Positions 22,363 through 34,312 of a DNA stretch of 64,000 nucleotides are shown one piece after another. A program made the position numbers and the translations under genes. The stretch covers positions 185,317 through 249,316 of the forward strand of contig CAXAMN010025695.1 in NCBI GenBank assembly GCA_963970005.1. The letters are read 5' to 3'. The DNA is from Durusdinium trenchii (taxonomy: Eukaryota; Sar; Dinophyceae; Suessiales; Symbiodiniaceae). Within the stretch, counting starts at the first letter, position 1; each line of letters starts with the position of its first letter. Below the pieces are notes generated by a model. The model searched no databases, was not told the origin of the DNA, and saw only the letters and a program-made list of their open reading frames with translations.

Positions 22363-22526
22363 CTGAATTATATGAATATAAAAATCCAAACACCAAACAA
22401 ACAAGCTCAAGACAAAGTCGGCCAATGTTGGCTATTGTAAACTGCTTATTTATTGAAAGAAACCTACTCAGAATGGTTTTACATCTTCATAATGTGGGGG
22501 TTCGATCAATTCACAGTCTAATCGGC

Positions 22527-23800
22527 GGCAGAAGGTCACGCCGTCTCAACACGTCGAGCGCCTGCTCGTCAGACGTCAGAGAGCTGGCGCTCGATGCACG
22601 CCCTGGCGATGTCCGCAGGAAAGGAGGCTTTGTCATGGGAGTGCCCCAATTTATCCCAAAGAGTAAAATCAATTCGTGTCATGGGCCCTCAAAGAGGGCT
22701 AGAACAAATCACATTCAACCTCATGGGTCCTTGGTGTTTTGAATTGTTTTGATGCGTTCTTCGCCATGAAATGCATTGGCTCGACTCCTGGTTCAGAACC
22801 ACGGTGGTTGGACCGGTCAGACGGATCCGCAGACGGATCCGCTGGAGGCACTGACCTAAGGCTTCGCGACAGATCCGACGCTTTTTGGTGTCGCAGGGCA
22901 TTTTCGAGCTCTTGGCAGTGGCCATCAGGCATGGGGTTCCAAGAGCGCGCAAGGGCCGCAAAAGGCTTCCATCTGGCAGAATGTGTGGATGGACGTGTGT
23001 GGACGGTCCGAAGTGTGGGAATGGGGACGATGCATGGTGATTCTGGGATGTTTGAGCATTGTGAACGCGACACTTTGGAGTCATGCATGGGCGCAACCTG
23101 TAGCAACATATTCAAAATATATATATATATACATATATATGTTCGAATGCTCCGGCAAGCTCTCCATTGCTCCTAAGAGCAACCGAATTCCATGGCCTGC
23201 TCAGCATTGGGCTTCGGTTTCGGCCTTCCCACTGGATCCGCTTCTCTCGCGGGTTGAAAGCTTGAGAAGTTCATGCACTCAAGTGTGTGTGTGTGTGTGT
23301 CGCCTCTCTGGTCTCAAGGGACCTGGACTTGGCCTCGCCCAGTTTTCGATGGGAGGGGGCCCAGTTTGACTCTAGATTGTGGGATTTTCCAGGAAGTTCA
23401 GACATGGGAAGCCGAGTGCCCAGACAAGAGACGACAAGAGATCTCAATGTTTGCGCTGAACAGGTTATTTTGTCCTTCTTGGATGTCCTCGATGTCCGAA
23501 TTTTGTCATCAGTTTTGACCTCCCTCTCTCTCTCTATATATATATGTATATATGTGTGTGTATGTAATATATATATAATATAATATATATCCCTATACTC
23601 GTACGCCTCAGATCAGAGGTCCTCAGAACATTTGGCGCATGTGGTGCTGCAGGCACCCTAACAGCGAACGACAGCTACACATCTTTTGCGCATTGCTGGT
23701 GCGGCTGCTCCGAGCAGACCCTGAACACCATGGTCCGCGGACAGTGTCACAACTCTCCCAGCCATTGGCGGACCTTCGGAGATGGTTTCCGTCGCGGCAT
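22527..23800 (+). CDS. Plus-strand four-exon gene fragment, unknown function
   Basis: Four blocks: about 22527-22751 (SWRSMHALAMSAGKEAL, then QRGLEQITFNLMGPWCFELF), about 22860-23099 (VAGHFRALGSGHQAWGSKSA, then WMDVCGRSEVWEWGRCMVIL), 23393-23463 (EVQTWEAECPDKRRQEISMF) and 23653 to about 23800 (HPNSERQLHIFCALLVRLLR, then SQPLADLRRWFPSRHG). The last three fit in phase: a GT donor after 23099, TTTTCCAG before 23393, a GT donor after 23463 with the codon split 2+1, and CTGCAG before 23653. I do not recognise the protein. The start and the end after 23800 are undetermined. Confidence 0.5.
23105..23150. repeat. (TA)n microsatellite
   Basis: A TATATATATA tract with an ACATATATATG extension inside the intron at 23100-23392. 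Confidence 0.85.
23519..23597. repeat. Compound CT/TA/TG microsatellite
   Basis: A run of CTCTCT passes into TATATA, then TGTGTG, then AATATATATAATATAA. This is a compound simple repeat within an intron. Confidence 0.85.
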
Positions 23801-24079
23801 GGCGTTTTTTGTGTTTGTGGTCGGTGGAAAAAATCCAAATAAGAATCATAACAACATAATATGTCATATTTATATAACAATATGCAATATATATATATAT
23901 ATCCATATAATTCCATATATTTCTATAATGTAACAACAATAATAATACAAGCATAGACCCCAAACAGCTTCAAAACGATTCGTTTAGACCAATATTATTC
24001 AAACATCGGTTTCTTGGTACGCCCTACCTTCACCCCAAGATTTTTGTCGGCATTGACATCGCTATGTGTTCGGCCCCAC

Positions 24080-24418
24080 TCCTCTCCAGTAAACCGGGCC
24101 ACAGAGACCAACCACAGAGTTCAGGGGCGCGGCCAAGACAAGGACAAGAGGAGGACAAGACCCGGACACAGAGCCGGGCCACAGAGTTCAGGGGCGCGGC
24201 CAAGACAAGGACAAGAGGAGGACAAGAAGAGGACAAGGCCCAGCCACAGTGGACAAGAGGAGGACAAGGCCTGGACACAGAGCCCAGCCACAAAGTTCAG
24301 GGGCGCGGCCAGTGAGTGTGGCCAGCTCAAGGCCCAGCCACAGAGGACAAGAGGAGGACACAGAGCCCAGCCACAGAGTTCAGGGGCGCAGCCAGTGAGT
24401 GTGGCCAGCTCTTTTCTT
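24080..24418. repeat. Imperfect tandem repeat, CACAGAGTTCAGGGGCGC family
   Basis: The phrase CACAGAGTTCAGGGGCGCGG occurs at about 24112, 24179, 24289 (one change) and 24372. Between the copies, GACAAGAGGAGGACAAG blocks are repeated with variable copy number. The last two units share an added AGTGAGTGTGGCCAGCTC. Several frames are open across it in both directions, so open frames here carry no information. Confidence 0.8.
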
Positions 24419-25084
24419 CTAAGATAGAACCCCAACAGTAAACTGTTTGTGGAAATATATATAAAGTTGCAGGCAACGCTTAAATATAATTGGATATATG
24501 ATACCAAGGACACATACGAAACAACATGAAACGACAACCTTCGAGGCTTTCAAATTAAATGGGCTCAGTCTCAGTATCCTATTCCTCCTGAACCATCAGC
24601 CGATTGTGATAACATCTTTTGGCCTTGTCGACTGTCACGGGGGTCACAGAATGCGGATTTGTTGGGACATTGGATTGGTGGTCCATGGGTTGTCGGATTG
24701 CCCTCAATAAAACGCCCCCCATTTGTTGTCCCATTTGATGTGACGACAGACGCGGGAAATCGGTGGTTGAAAGCTGAAAGCTGTACGAACTCTGAAGGCT
24801 TGGCTTTGGTGGGCTGATATATTGCAAATATTGTTGTATGATATTATATGACTCCATATGACTCCTATGATCCCAAAGGACCTAGATTCTAGATATAGAA
24901 CCACAAATTCCTTTTCACACGACGTGTATTGGAGCAGGTGTTTATATATATATATATATATGTCCCCAAGGAGCTTCAAAGGTTGTGTCCAGATGGAGCG
25001 AGAAAAACAGTGTGTGTGTGTGTGAGGTCTAGAGGTGTTGCAGCAGAAAGTCTGGAGATCTAGACGCATTGGGGTCCAGATGGG

Positions 25085-25168
25085 TCCAGAGAGGTGATGG
25101 TGAGTGTGAGCGAGATTGAGAGTGAGAGAGTGTGAGTGAGAGTGAGTGAGAGTGCGAGTGAAGTTGCG

Positions 25169-25210
<42 letters not shown>

Positions 25211-25350
25211 TGAGAGTGAGAGTGAGGGGGAAGGTGAGAACATAGAGTGAGTCAGAGTGAGTGAGAGTGAGAGTCAGTGTCAGTTTGAGCGTGAGCGTGA
25301 GCGAGTGTGAGTGTGGGTGCGGGTAAGAGCGAGAGCGGGAGTGAGAGAGA
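25085..25350. repeat. GAGTGA-type microsatellite
   Basis: About 265 bases of GAGTGAGAGTGA-like hexamers with occasional CGA and TGC interruptions on a purine-rich strand. It is immediately followed by the 42-bp array. Confidence 0.85.
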
Positions 25351-25369
25351 TTTGACAGCACAAAGTGCT

Positions 25370-25650
25370 GTGCCTGCCATGAAGTCTGCACTTCGAGGTT
25401 CACAGAATGCATCGCTTGCCACGAAATCTGCACTTTGAGGTTCACAAAGTTCTGCGCTCGCCACGAAATCTGCACTTCGAGGTTCACAAAGTGCTGCGTC
25501 TGCCACGAAATCTGCACTTCGAGGTTCACTTTAAAGTTCTGCGCCGGCCACGAAATCTGCACTTCGAGAATCACAAAGTGGTGCGCCTGCCAAGAAATTT
25601 GCACTTCAAGGTCCATTAAGTACTGCACCTGCCACGATTTCTGAAAACGA
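25370..25650. repeat. 42-bp tandem array with degenerate extension
   Basis: Six or seven units of about 42 bases carry the core GCCACGAAATCTGCACTTCG followed by AGGTTCACAAAGT. One unit is lengthened by an insertion near 25530. Degenerate units with GCCACGAAA continue to about 25960. Because 42 is 14 codons, the array keeps frames open on both strands, giving 14-residue repeats such as LPRNLHFEVHKVLR on plus. No start, flanking exon or splice site supports translation. Confidence 0.8.
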
Positions 25651-26104
25651 ACCAAATGTAGAAAAATCACGATTCACTTCACCTGTCACGAAATTAGAGC
25701 GCGTCGAAGATCACCACCATGCCCGAAGTGCTGCACCTGCCACGAAACCTGCATTTCGAAGTGGTCACCGCTCGATCCCTTGCACCTGTCACGAAAAGTC
25801 GACTTTGGACCACCAAAACACGAGGTTTCCCTTGCGCTTGCCACGAAAAGTGACCACCAGGTCCGAAAATGTGCACAGCGCCACAACGCGAGCGCAGTCG
25901 CGACAAGCACCCGCCGCGGCCAAGCAGACTTTGCGAGACTGCGCAGTCGAAATGCACTTCGAGGATTTCGGGACGCATGAGTGTACTGTAAATAGCGGCG
26001 AATTAGCCAAACGCCCAGGTGCAAGTAAGAACCCCTAGTGTGACCACACTGTTTGGGAAACTACAGGCTGTAAGCTCTCGACCTACATGGACATGACCGT
26101 TGGG

Positions 26105-29100
26105 TCGAGCTCTTCCAATCTGGGCCCAACTACAGGCTCATCAGGCCTATGCAAAATATGGCTTTCCACCTTTTGGAGCTTCAGTCTCCCAAGGAGAAGC
26201 TTTTGGAGCTGCTCAGTCGCCCAGAGTCCTCCAGTGCTTCCGCGGTCGCAGCGGCAGCTGCGGCACTCGCACCACCCCTGGAGGCGCGATGGGAAGGATA
26301 ACGAGCGGCGGTGATAGCTAGTCAGCTAGTCAGCTAGTGTGAATGAGATAGCTGGTTACTTGGTACTAGGTACAGCAGACAGAACAGTGAATGAATTCCC
26401 ATGTTTGGGAAACTGTTTCACTGAATTGGAGACAAACATGCAATCGGAACAACCACTGACTCAACCACTGCAACAAAGTGATGGACTTCCCGCGTGGAAG
26501 GGGCTGAGCCTTGCCGTGGAAGCCAAACGGATGAACCCAATTGATCTTAACAATTCTTCTGCTACTCGGAGGCTTGTTCTTTTGGTAAATCATGGTAAGT
26601 CGTTTTGTTTGAAACTGGTTTGATTCCCGGAGTCTTGGCTGTAAACTTTTTGCCTGGACGTTTCCATATCGCCTGATATATTCTCCGCCCTTTGAAAGAC
26701 GGGGCCAGGGGGATTGGACTCATCCTCCGCTATACGACTGCGCTAGTCTTGATGGAATTGAGAGACGCGCAGTCGTGATCATTATGCAGGATAGAAAAAC
26801 ACCCGGCCAAGCAGGACGTGGTTAGAGCTTGGCATATCAAGAGTACAAGTTGACGGAAGTTCTTGGGGGAGAATGAGTTCTTGGTAGTTCATTCATATGA
26901 AGCGATCTCGTTTTTGTAGTGTGCGTGGCCAAGGAGCAACATGGAAATTTAATTGAACATTTGTTAGCTATATAGACTATAGTACTATATAATTTACAGC
27001 GTTGGCAGAACTCTCATATTTCTTTGCTATTTCAGGTCAACGAAGTTGAACTTGATCCACTTGTGAAGAAGGTTGTTTACTATTTTGGGTGTTTCTTTAG
27101 CAAAACACAGCCGATGTTTTAGTTCTTTGCTATTTTCAATTGATGCAGACCAGCCCTTCTTGCATGATATTCTGGCACATGTTTGATACATCTTTTATTG
27201 CCACTTTCAGGGTGGTTCCACTGCCCTTGTGCTGACCCGATGACAAGGTCTTTGCGCCTGCCATGCCGCAGTTGCTGCGCAATGCGGCACCAGAGGCCTT
27301 CAAGGCGTTGGCTGCATCTTTGACGCTAGATACGAGTCTTGGCATAGCAGGTGTCACCAAAAAACATGGCTCAAGAATAAAGTCTACGGGTAGGATATGA
27401 TACACCATGATACGCCTATAAGGCATTCCCAGACCTAGTGACACTAGTCACTAGTGTCCACCAAACCCAAGAGCCCGGCAGGATCTTAATGCCTTGAACC
27501 TGCGCATGGCACGTCATGCCTCAGGAGCTGCATGGAGCAACTGAACGTGCCGCGCTTGCTCTCCATGATGCCAGTGGATCCACCAAAGGCCAATCTAAAC
27601 CGGAGAGAGGGAGAGTCGGGCTGGGGAATGGTCGAGGCCTGGAAGGATGGGAGACTACAAATGGCAAGCAGGGAAAGAGAGATCATGTAAATAGGATTAA
27701 ATAGGCAATTCTCCGGCAGCTCGATCTGCAATTGGTGCCACCACGACCTCGTCGTTGGATTGGAGATTTGCAGAGGTGAAGTGACCTGGAGACCGGTGTT
27801 GCTTGAGTTTGCTGACAAATGACTGGTGAATAGGTTTTGCCATGGTTGCACCAACCTAGGGAAAAGGTACTGCACGTTGCCGAAAAGAACGATCTCCCCT
27901 CCCTTCACAGGGGCGGGGCCACTTGATCGAGCTGTGCTCTCAGCCTCAGTTCCATCACCAGCTTCAGGGGCTCGTCTTCCATCATGGTGCGCTGGCAGCG
28001 CTCTCACTTTGCTCCCGCACTGCAGCGCTGACTTCGCTGTGTCGGCCATGGGTGGTGAGTACGGCCATGGAAGCTCGGCATCGGTCCTGATAGCGGGTCA
28101 TTTTTTGTGAAGCTCAGCTCTGGCCAAAGTGCCTGGACCGCACGAAGATGGTCATTTGAGGTGCGCATCACAGATCATCACAGGTACAACAAATCAAGTT
28201 TGGTCAAGTTCGAACTTCGTTGCTAGGGGGCACGGCGAACTTCTTGCTCATCCTGCAAATGCTTTGCTAATTATGCTAATTGGGCCGCGCAGTACCGCGC
28301 TACTAGGCAACTAATCAGTAGAGCCAAGTAATGCACACACAGGATTAAGGAACCTTCTCATACTAATCAAGCCCAGCTCGAGCCCCTAATAATGGACAAA
28401 TTTAGAACATGTTAGTCTCAATGTTAGTGCATTTTAACATTGACATTTGTCTAAGAGTTTTTCTTGGCAAACACTTCCCTACTATATAATCAAGCCCATT
28501 TGCCCCCGGAAAAAAAAAACACAAACATAGTTCATTATAAAGTATAGTCTACAGTTTAATAAGCTGCAATCTAAGCTGCCGATGTTCTCCCAAGCAACCT
28601 TTCTTCCACAATCCCTAAAATCTCTCTACTCCAGCAAAATGGGTTAAGTTTCCCTTATTAAAACTCTATCAACATCTTATTATATAATTAAGGGTTTCAA
28701 GCTCACAAAGGATACCCCTCACACAGGCCTCAAATCCTTGTTGACCTTGAAGAGGGGGTTTGATTAATCCTATGTTGACATTAGGGATATAGATCAGCCA
28801 TCCTGGCACTGCTGCTGTTATAGCCAGGCTTGTGCTGGTTGCAACCCCACATGAACGTTAAATGGCCAACTTGGTGATAGGGTGACCTTCGCCAAGCTTG
28901 ACCTCACCTGATCCAGGCTCTCCTTCGAAGCCTGTTGAGTTGTCCGACCTTTGGGCTTCGATCTGTTCGCGTGGCGCTCCCGTTGGCTGCTGAGCCTCGA
29001 TATCAACCTGGGAACAAGTGCTGGTACGGAAACACGTGAAATGTTACTGTCACACATATACACAAGCGAAGTCAAAGTGTAGTACAGTGTGAGTCTGGGA

Positions 29101-29485
29101 AACGAAACGTAGCGTAGGGGGCGCGTACAGCGTCTTAGCTGGTTAGACCGGAAATATATTGGGAACTTTCAGGAAAGGGGAAGTATCTTGTTGAGGCAGT
29201 TTGAGGTTTGTGGAGGTTGCTTCATCAAAAGGTGCTCTAACAAACACAGCCACGTATTCTATTGTATACCCAAATTCATTTTTTGCTCGCTGGTCATGGT
29301 CCGCTGACATCATTCATGGTCACGAGTTCCGGATGCTGACTCATTCTCATTGAGGCACAAGAGGAGAGGGTGCCACCAATGTGCGCCTTCACTTGTGAAG
29401 TGGAAGAGAAGATCCAGATGCAAAAGAGACTTGTTTTGCAGCACCCATCACCTGGTTGCAAGTGTGTGAGGATACCGGCTTTTTC
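26105..29485 (+). CDS. Plus-strand multi-exon gene, unknown function
   Basis: Coding blocks: about 26120-26285 (LLELQSPKEKLLELLSRP, then an Ala-rich run), about 26400-26594 (SLAVEAKRMNPIDLNN, then LVLLVNHG before the donor GTAAGT), 27036-27071 (VNEVELDPLVKK), 27248-27350 (FAPAMPQLLRNAAPEAFKAL), 27911-28054 (GPLDRAVLSASVPSPASGAR, then CSADFAVSAMG before GTGAGT), about 28182-28265 (QQIKF then LGGTANFLLILQMLC) and about 29335-29480 (CEVEEKIQMQKRLVLQ). The junctions 27071/27248 (phase 0) and 27350/27911 (codon split 1+2) keep frame with GT-AG borders, which is the best evidence for the strand. A block near 28905-29020 may be another exon. I do not recognise the protein. Confidence 0.5.
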
Positions 29486-30567
29486 CCCTACTCAGTTGCG
29501 TGGGCCGCTTGCCATGTCTCCACGTGGTGGGCAGAAACAAAGGAAGACGCGCATTGTCGAATGCATGTTGTATGCTTTGGGGGTCTTTGGGCAGCCGTGA
29601 TCACCCTTCCTGCTCAAAAGCTTTTGGCAAATTTAAGGGTGCGATAGGGTGCGGCATGTCTTTGGTCGGGGAGGCATTCGGTAGCGAACACGTTCACCCA
29701 GTCAACCCTTGTCAGACATTCCTGCAACACTTTCACCATCAAATCATACCCTGATTGTAGTAAATACTGTTATCCTCGGCAACTCACGATGCAGATTTGA
29801 CACGCTGACACGCTCTGACCATTTCTTTTCGTTCCACTTAGTGTTCAAGGTGCTTTTCACCATGTATTCCATCGATGCTCCGGGATGACCGCTCAAATCA
29901 TCAAGAATCCTCATCTTTTCTGGGCAACATCGCCTTTTTCTCCGTTGTTCTCCGATTTTGGCATGGGGCGCCGAGGACCTTCGGCAGCACCTGGCGCACC
30001 GCCACCCCACCCAACGACACGGCTGGCCGCGGCGGCCCTCCGCTGCGGAAGCAGCGGCTGCTGGGCTGGGCGGAGCTACGGCCATGGGCGCAGCTGCCTG
30101 CGTCGCCCAATGCCAAGCACTTCCAAGTGGGGCTCGGATTTTTGATGGGTTGACAGGTGTATGGTTGGTTTGCTTTGCTTCATGTTTGGTGTCACAAGGC
30201 CGGAGGCCCGATCTTTCAGAACATTGACCCACTCGAAAGTAACTATAAACTATAACAATCAACGGACCGGGCGGAGTGCTAAGCGGACGTATTTGGCGTT
30301 TTACGTTGCCAGAGACATTTGACAAAATGGTGGTGACTTTTTGATAGTGGCACTTGTATGATGCATGCGATGTGGTGGCTTAGTTTTGTTTGCGTGACAT
30401 CCAAATGGCTGGAAAATGTCATAACTTGATGACTCTGACTTTGAGGTTCAGTCGCGACCTTCTACTGTTATTATGTGTGTAAACACAGGATCTGTGTGTA
30501 CAGTGTGTATTTGTGTGTGTCCATTTCCACACTAGTTCTGTGGAATGTCGAAAGGATTCTTCCGCAG

Positions 30568-30890
30568 ATTTGGCACCAAACGCCTGGCATCATGGTGGTT
30601 TACTGGATGAATATTGCCCCAGAGGTAGGACATGACTCGACTAACAGCAACAGCACGCCGCGCCCTAGAAAAGCTGCACTATTTGTTCGACCCCCTTAAT
30701 GCAACTTTTGTCGGTTGGCAATGGTTTCTCTAAGCCCTGTCCTCAGGAGCGGCCTCAATTGCGGGTGGAGATCGTGGATGATCACACTGAGCTTTTTCTT
30801 GCGCTCTCGTTGCTGCCAGCAGCTTGGGGTTGCAATGAGAGCATGTCACATGCTATCTCACGGTTCCCCAAATCACAGCATGCCTATGTT
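30568..30890 (+). CDS. Two-exon fragment of an unknown plus-strand gene
   Basis: Exon 30568-30624 (19 codons, IWHQTPGIMVVYWMNIAPE) has the acceptor TTCCGCAG and a GTAGG donor. It joins in phase 0 to the exon starting 30747 after CCTCAG (ERPQLRVEIVDDHTELFLAL, then PAAWGCNESMSHAISRFP). A further exon may start at 30965 (VKVVTVDFIKA), just before the pyrimidine tract. The product is unknown, and it may be part of the gene upstream. Confidence 0.45.
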
Positions 30891-30997
30891 CACAACATTT
30901 CATAACCAGTTTGTCGAGATTTAGTAATGCAAATTCAATTGTGTTGTTGTTCCCCACCTGCCAGGTGAAGGTTGTTACTGTAGATTTTATAAAAGCC

Positions 30998-31140
30998 ATC
31001 AACTCCTTCTCCTTCTCCTTCTCCTTCTCCTTCTCCCTCTCCCTCTCCCTCTCCCTCTCCCTCTCCCTCTCCCTCTCCCTCTCCNNNNNNNNNNCTCTCC
31101 TCTCCTCTCCTCTCCTCTCCTCTCCTCTCCTCTCCTCTCC
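30998..31140. repeat. Pyrimidine microsatellite with a 10-N gap
   Basis: CTCCTT units change to CTCCCT and, after ten N at 31085-31094, to CTCTCCTCTCC units. The gap very likely marks a collapsed or unresolved repeat length. Frames running through the N are artefacts. Confidence 0.95.
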
Positions 31141-31205
31141 TTCACAACATGCATCGAACAACAATGTCAAATAAAATGAAGCACGGTTTCCTTGACATAC
31201 TGAAG

Positions 31206-31625
31206 AATCAGAGATGGTCTACCTCAACCGCGACGCCACATCCCTGTGGGACCTCAACCGCGAGCGCTAGATCGCGGTGGGCAGTCAATCGCCAGCACCA
31301 GATCGCAGTGGGCACCACCGGAACTGAACTGGGCTTAGAATTCCAGGAAGAACGCCACAAGAGATGCCAAGTAGATTACCAGAAAGAATGCGAGAGCATA
31401 TTTGCCAGATAGAGTGCCAGTAAATATGCCAGATAGAATGCCTGTATATATGCCAAAGAGATCCAAATAGAATGTCAGAAAGCATGCTGCAAAGGACGTC
31501 AACATTTATTATACCAACCAGTAAGAATGCCAGAATAAGTGCCAGATAGAATGTCACAATAAATCCCAGCAAATATTCCACATAGAATGCTATATATATA
31601 TATAATATATATATATATATATGTG
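31206..31625. repeat. Degenerate dinoflagellate-type repeat (minus-strand IWH/CPLRSGA phrases)
   Basis: Two sub-regions. At 31206-31330 the phrase CTCAACCGCGA recurs and the minus strand reads CPLRSGA. At 31330-31590, AGAATGCCAGATA-like units recur and the minus strand reads SLWHIYRHSIWHIYWHSIW. I have seen similar IWH and CPLRSGA repeats in dinoflagellate predicted proteins, where they look like translated repeat DNA. It ends in a (TA)n tract at 31590-31622. I do not treat it as a gene. Confidence 0.55.
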
Positions 31626-32029
31626 TGTTATTGTATATGCGAGGTAGAATGCTGTAGCGGGGGTCAACCGAAGTAAAGTGATGCTGTTTCTCCTCCAGCT
31701 TCGTGCATCAGTGGCACAGGATTCAGTGGCGGTGATGCCCTTATGGCGGGTGGGTGATGTGATGTCACGTCACGTCATGTCATCGACTGTAGCTTGGTGC
31801 AGTTTTGCTCTAGTTGTTCGTTGGTTGGCCTTCTGGTGGCTGCGATAGTGCTACTGAACACAGCCGTGGACCTCAAAAAAAAATTGAGCGATGTAATTAC
31901 CTGTGGACATGTTTGGCCTAACTTAGTTTCAGGGATGCTTGCTTGCAGATAGGAGCCAGGCTTGAAGATAGAAGGTCAGATATGTCAGCTGCGGTATGTG
32001 CGCAATGATTTGGGATTATGACACCCGGA

Positions 32030-33469
32030 TTCCCCGATCCCGCTATTTGCAACGGAATTTGTCCCATAGCTCTCTCTACTTTTTGCCTTGACCGATTTGG
32101 AGACTGGCTCGTGGGACCAGCTCCGACAATTCTTGATGCGTTACACTCGGGGAAAGCTCACATGGTTACGTGGAGTTCACCCTTTTGGTCTTCAGAAACC
32201 TTCGGAAACTGGTCCTCCTTCCGGCCCACGCCATCCATTCTTTTCAGGGCGTGTGCTATTTCCTTGGTCAGCCGGGACCCGCACTTGCTCAGACGTATCC
32301 AAGTGCCGGGACCGGTCCGAGGTATCCAAGTGCCTGAACCCCTGCTTCGCGCTGGATGAGGGGCAGATGGGATTCTGGATTTGCGAATGCCCAGAGGAGA
32401 GCAAGAATGCCCGGAGTACTCCAATGCCAACCCGTCCGGGGTACAAAAGGCTATACTCAATTGCTCAGTAGGTAGGGAAGAAGCAAAAAACACGTAGATC
32501 AAGCCAGTCGCATCTCTTGGCAATTGCACTCTCATGTGTCATGTGCTCCCGTGCTTTAGTATAGTCGAAGGTCAGTGCTGGTGGTGCTGAATCGTTTCGT
32601 GGTTTCACTTTTTGAATTTGAACATTGGGATGCCGGATCGGAGGTTTCGGTTGTTTGCGACCCTTGTCCAACATGAAGTGGTCCTAATGTTGTTTTTTCT
32701 GACAGAAGGTTCAACCCTAATGGATGTTTTTGCTTGGTCTCAGGATGTCTCAGGTATGATTCACTTGTCAAGACCAGTTTGTCCTTACAGAAAGCCCATC
32801 CCAGGCTCAGGTCACCGTTCAAAAAGGTGGCCTGGACAGAAACACCATGCCTATACAGGTCAGTCGTTGTGTTGAGGTCAACTCATGACCTCCAATATCT
32901 TGACCTTAACCAAGCACCCCGCATTGGTTCCGGCACGGTGTTTTTGCGAGTTCCTGTTGCACCAGCCAGATCACTGGTTTTTCCACGGATCCCGAGGAAA
33001 ATGTGTTAAAAGGTTCAAGCACCAGGACCTTCAAACTGACCTCTTTGGAGTTTCTAAGTGACCTTGTATATACGTGACCTCATCCTGCGATATCAAAGGG
33101 TCACTTTGAAGGTCCTGGCAGAGCTCCCTACTGTGCATTGATGTGCATTGTGTCAGTCTTCCGAGTAGGTTGCCTTTGTAGAATACTATCTACGGTTCCT
33201 CACCTGTCCGTAGGGGCCATCGGCCGCACCACGCCTCTACATTCCTTCTTCGTTTCGCCAATCGGCAGATTGAAAAAAACGGGTCCTGGATAAGAGGTCT
33301 CGAGGCCCCTCTTCGCTTCACTTGCTCCGTGCCTCAGGAGCTCCGGGATCAGCACCAGTTGGATTTGAAGGCTCCGATCCACGTCTCCGCCTCGGAGGCC
33401 TCGGAGCACCTCATCTCCGTGGCCCTGCCCAAGGGACTCTACACGGTGGCGCCCTGGACGGGGGGGTGA
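32030..33469 (+). CDS. Plus-strand exon group ending at 33469, unknown function
   Basis: The clearest block is about 33190-33469. It reads FLLRFANRQIEKNG, GLEAPLRFTCSVPQELRDQH and SEHLISVALPKGLYTVAPW and ends in TGA. Weaker blocks, with two competing frames each, lie at 32030-32460 (DRFGDWLVGPAPTILDALHS in one frame, LNPCFALDEGQMGFWICECP in another) and 32740-33009 (DLNQAPRIGSGTVFLRV). I could not join them with confident splice sites. The terminal block could be the last exon of a gene covering all of them. Confidence 0.35.
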
Positions 33470-33760
33470 AGTCTGCCGGCGAAGTGGTGTGCCCAGGGTC
33501 ATTGATCGCATGAATGAGTTGTAAATTGGGCAAGAAATATGCAAAAAGACATTTAAGTTTCATTGCAGTGTATTTCTGAGTGATTCTGAGCGTATGATTC
33601 TTCAAGCACCCTAAGGGTCCTAACATGAACTTCAAAACCTGCACGCAGTTTGCAAGATGAGCCCGTGTTGAGGTTTTGGGATGTGTGAAAGTTGTTTGGT
33701 GTGTTCGGGCATCAAAGGTGAAGTAAAATGAGTTTTACGTTATGTATGTCACGTATGTCC
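33470..33760. other. Short intergenic stretch
   Basis: No protein-like frame and no repeat seen. It separates the stop at 33469 from the second copy of the dispersed repeat. Confidence 0.3.
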
Positions 33761-33777
33761 ATAATCCCGTCCCCCTA

Positions 33778-34312
33778 ATAATAAACACGGGCCCCCCCCC
33801 CCCCTAATAAGGAAACCTCGGTCGCATTTTTTTTAATAGGGGGTCCCTGAAATCGGGGTGTCCAAAATAGGGTCACCTGGAAAGAGTTTCAAAACCAAAA
33901 AGTAATCCAGGAAAATTTTATATAAAATCCTTTATTAAACTCATATCAAAAATGCAAAAAACCGCCAGATCGAAGGGTCTTCCTTTTCCCCTACAAAAAC
34001 CTTCATTAGAATAGTGATTCTTCAGTAGACTAACAGCTAAAGCTTTCGAAAGGTGATGTCGCTGTGCCATGCGGTGTTGCGTGACCTCGGTGGCAAGTGC
34101 GTTTGCGTGAGTCCGTGCCATTGAGGGAAGGAAAGCCTGCTGGTGTAAGCGCGGCGTGTCATGGTGGAGTTTTGGGAAACCTAATAAAAAAAACTACCCC
34201 CAAAATCGACCATGTTGGTAGTTTAGTAGCGGTTTGAAAGGGCGGCAATTTAAAACCAAATATAAACCAAATTTAGGGGATCCGGCATGACTTTTTTTTA
34301 ATTGGGGTCCGT
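33778..34312. repeat. 550-bp dispersed repeat, copy 2
   Basis: Same orientation as the copy at 16735-17282. It is preceded by a C-rich run (13-14 C at about 33790) and ends at GGGGTCC. The middle third (Lys/Arg-poor, GTGACCTCGGTGGCAAGTGCG) is best conserved and the last 100 bases have diverged more. It lies about 270 bases upstream of the glycosyltransferase start, so it may overlap that gene's 5' region. Confidence 0.75.

Noticed and set aside
25370..25650. CRISPR-like array
   Set aside because: Units are contiguous 42-mers without unique spacers, in a eukaryotic setting. This is a tandem satellite.
25029..25670. 213-codon minus-strand Ser/His/Thr-rich open frame
   Set aside because: It runs through the GAGTGA microsatellite and the 42-bp array and lacks splice sites or flanking exons.
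27136..27444. Minus-strand frame reading KDAANALKASGAALRSNC
   Set aside because: I first took it for an exon, but plus-strand exons 27036-27071, 27248-27350 and 27911-28054 join in phase with good splice sites across the same DNA.
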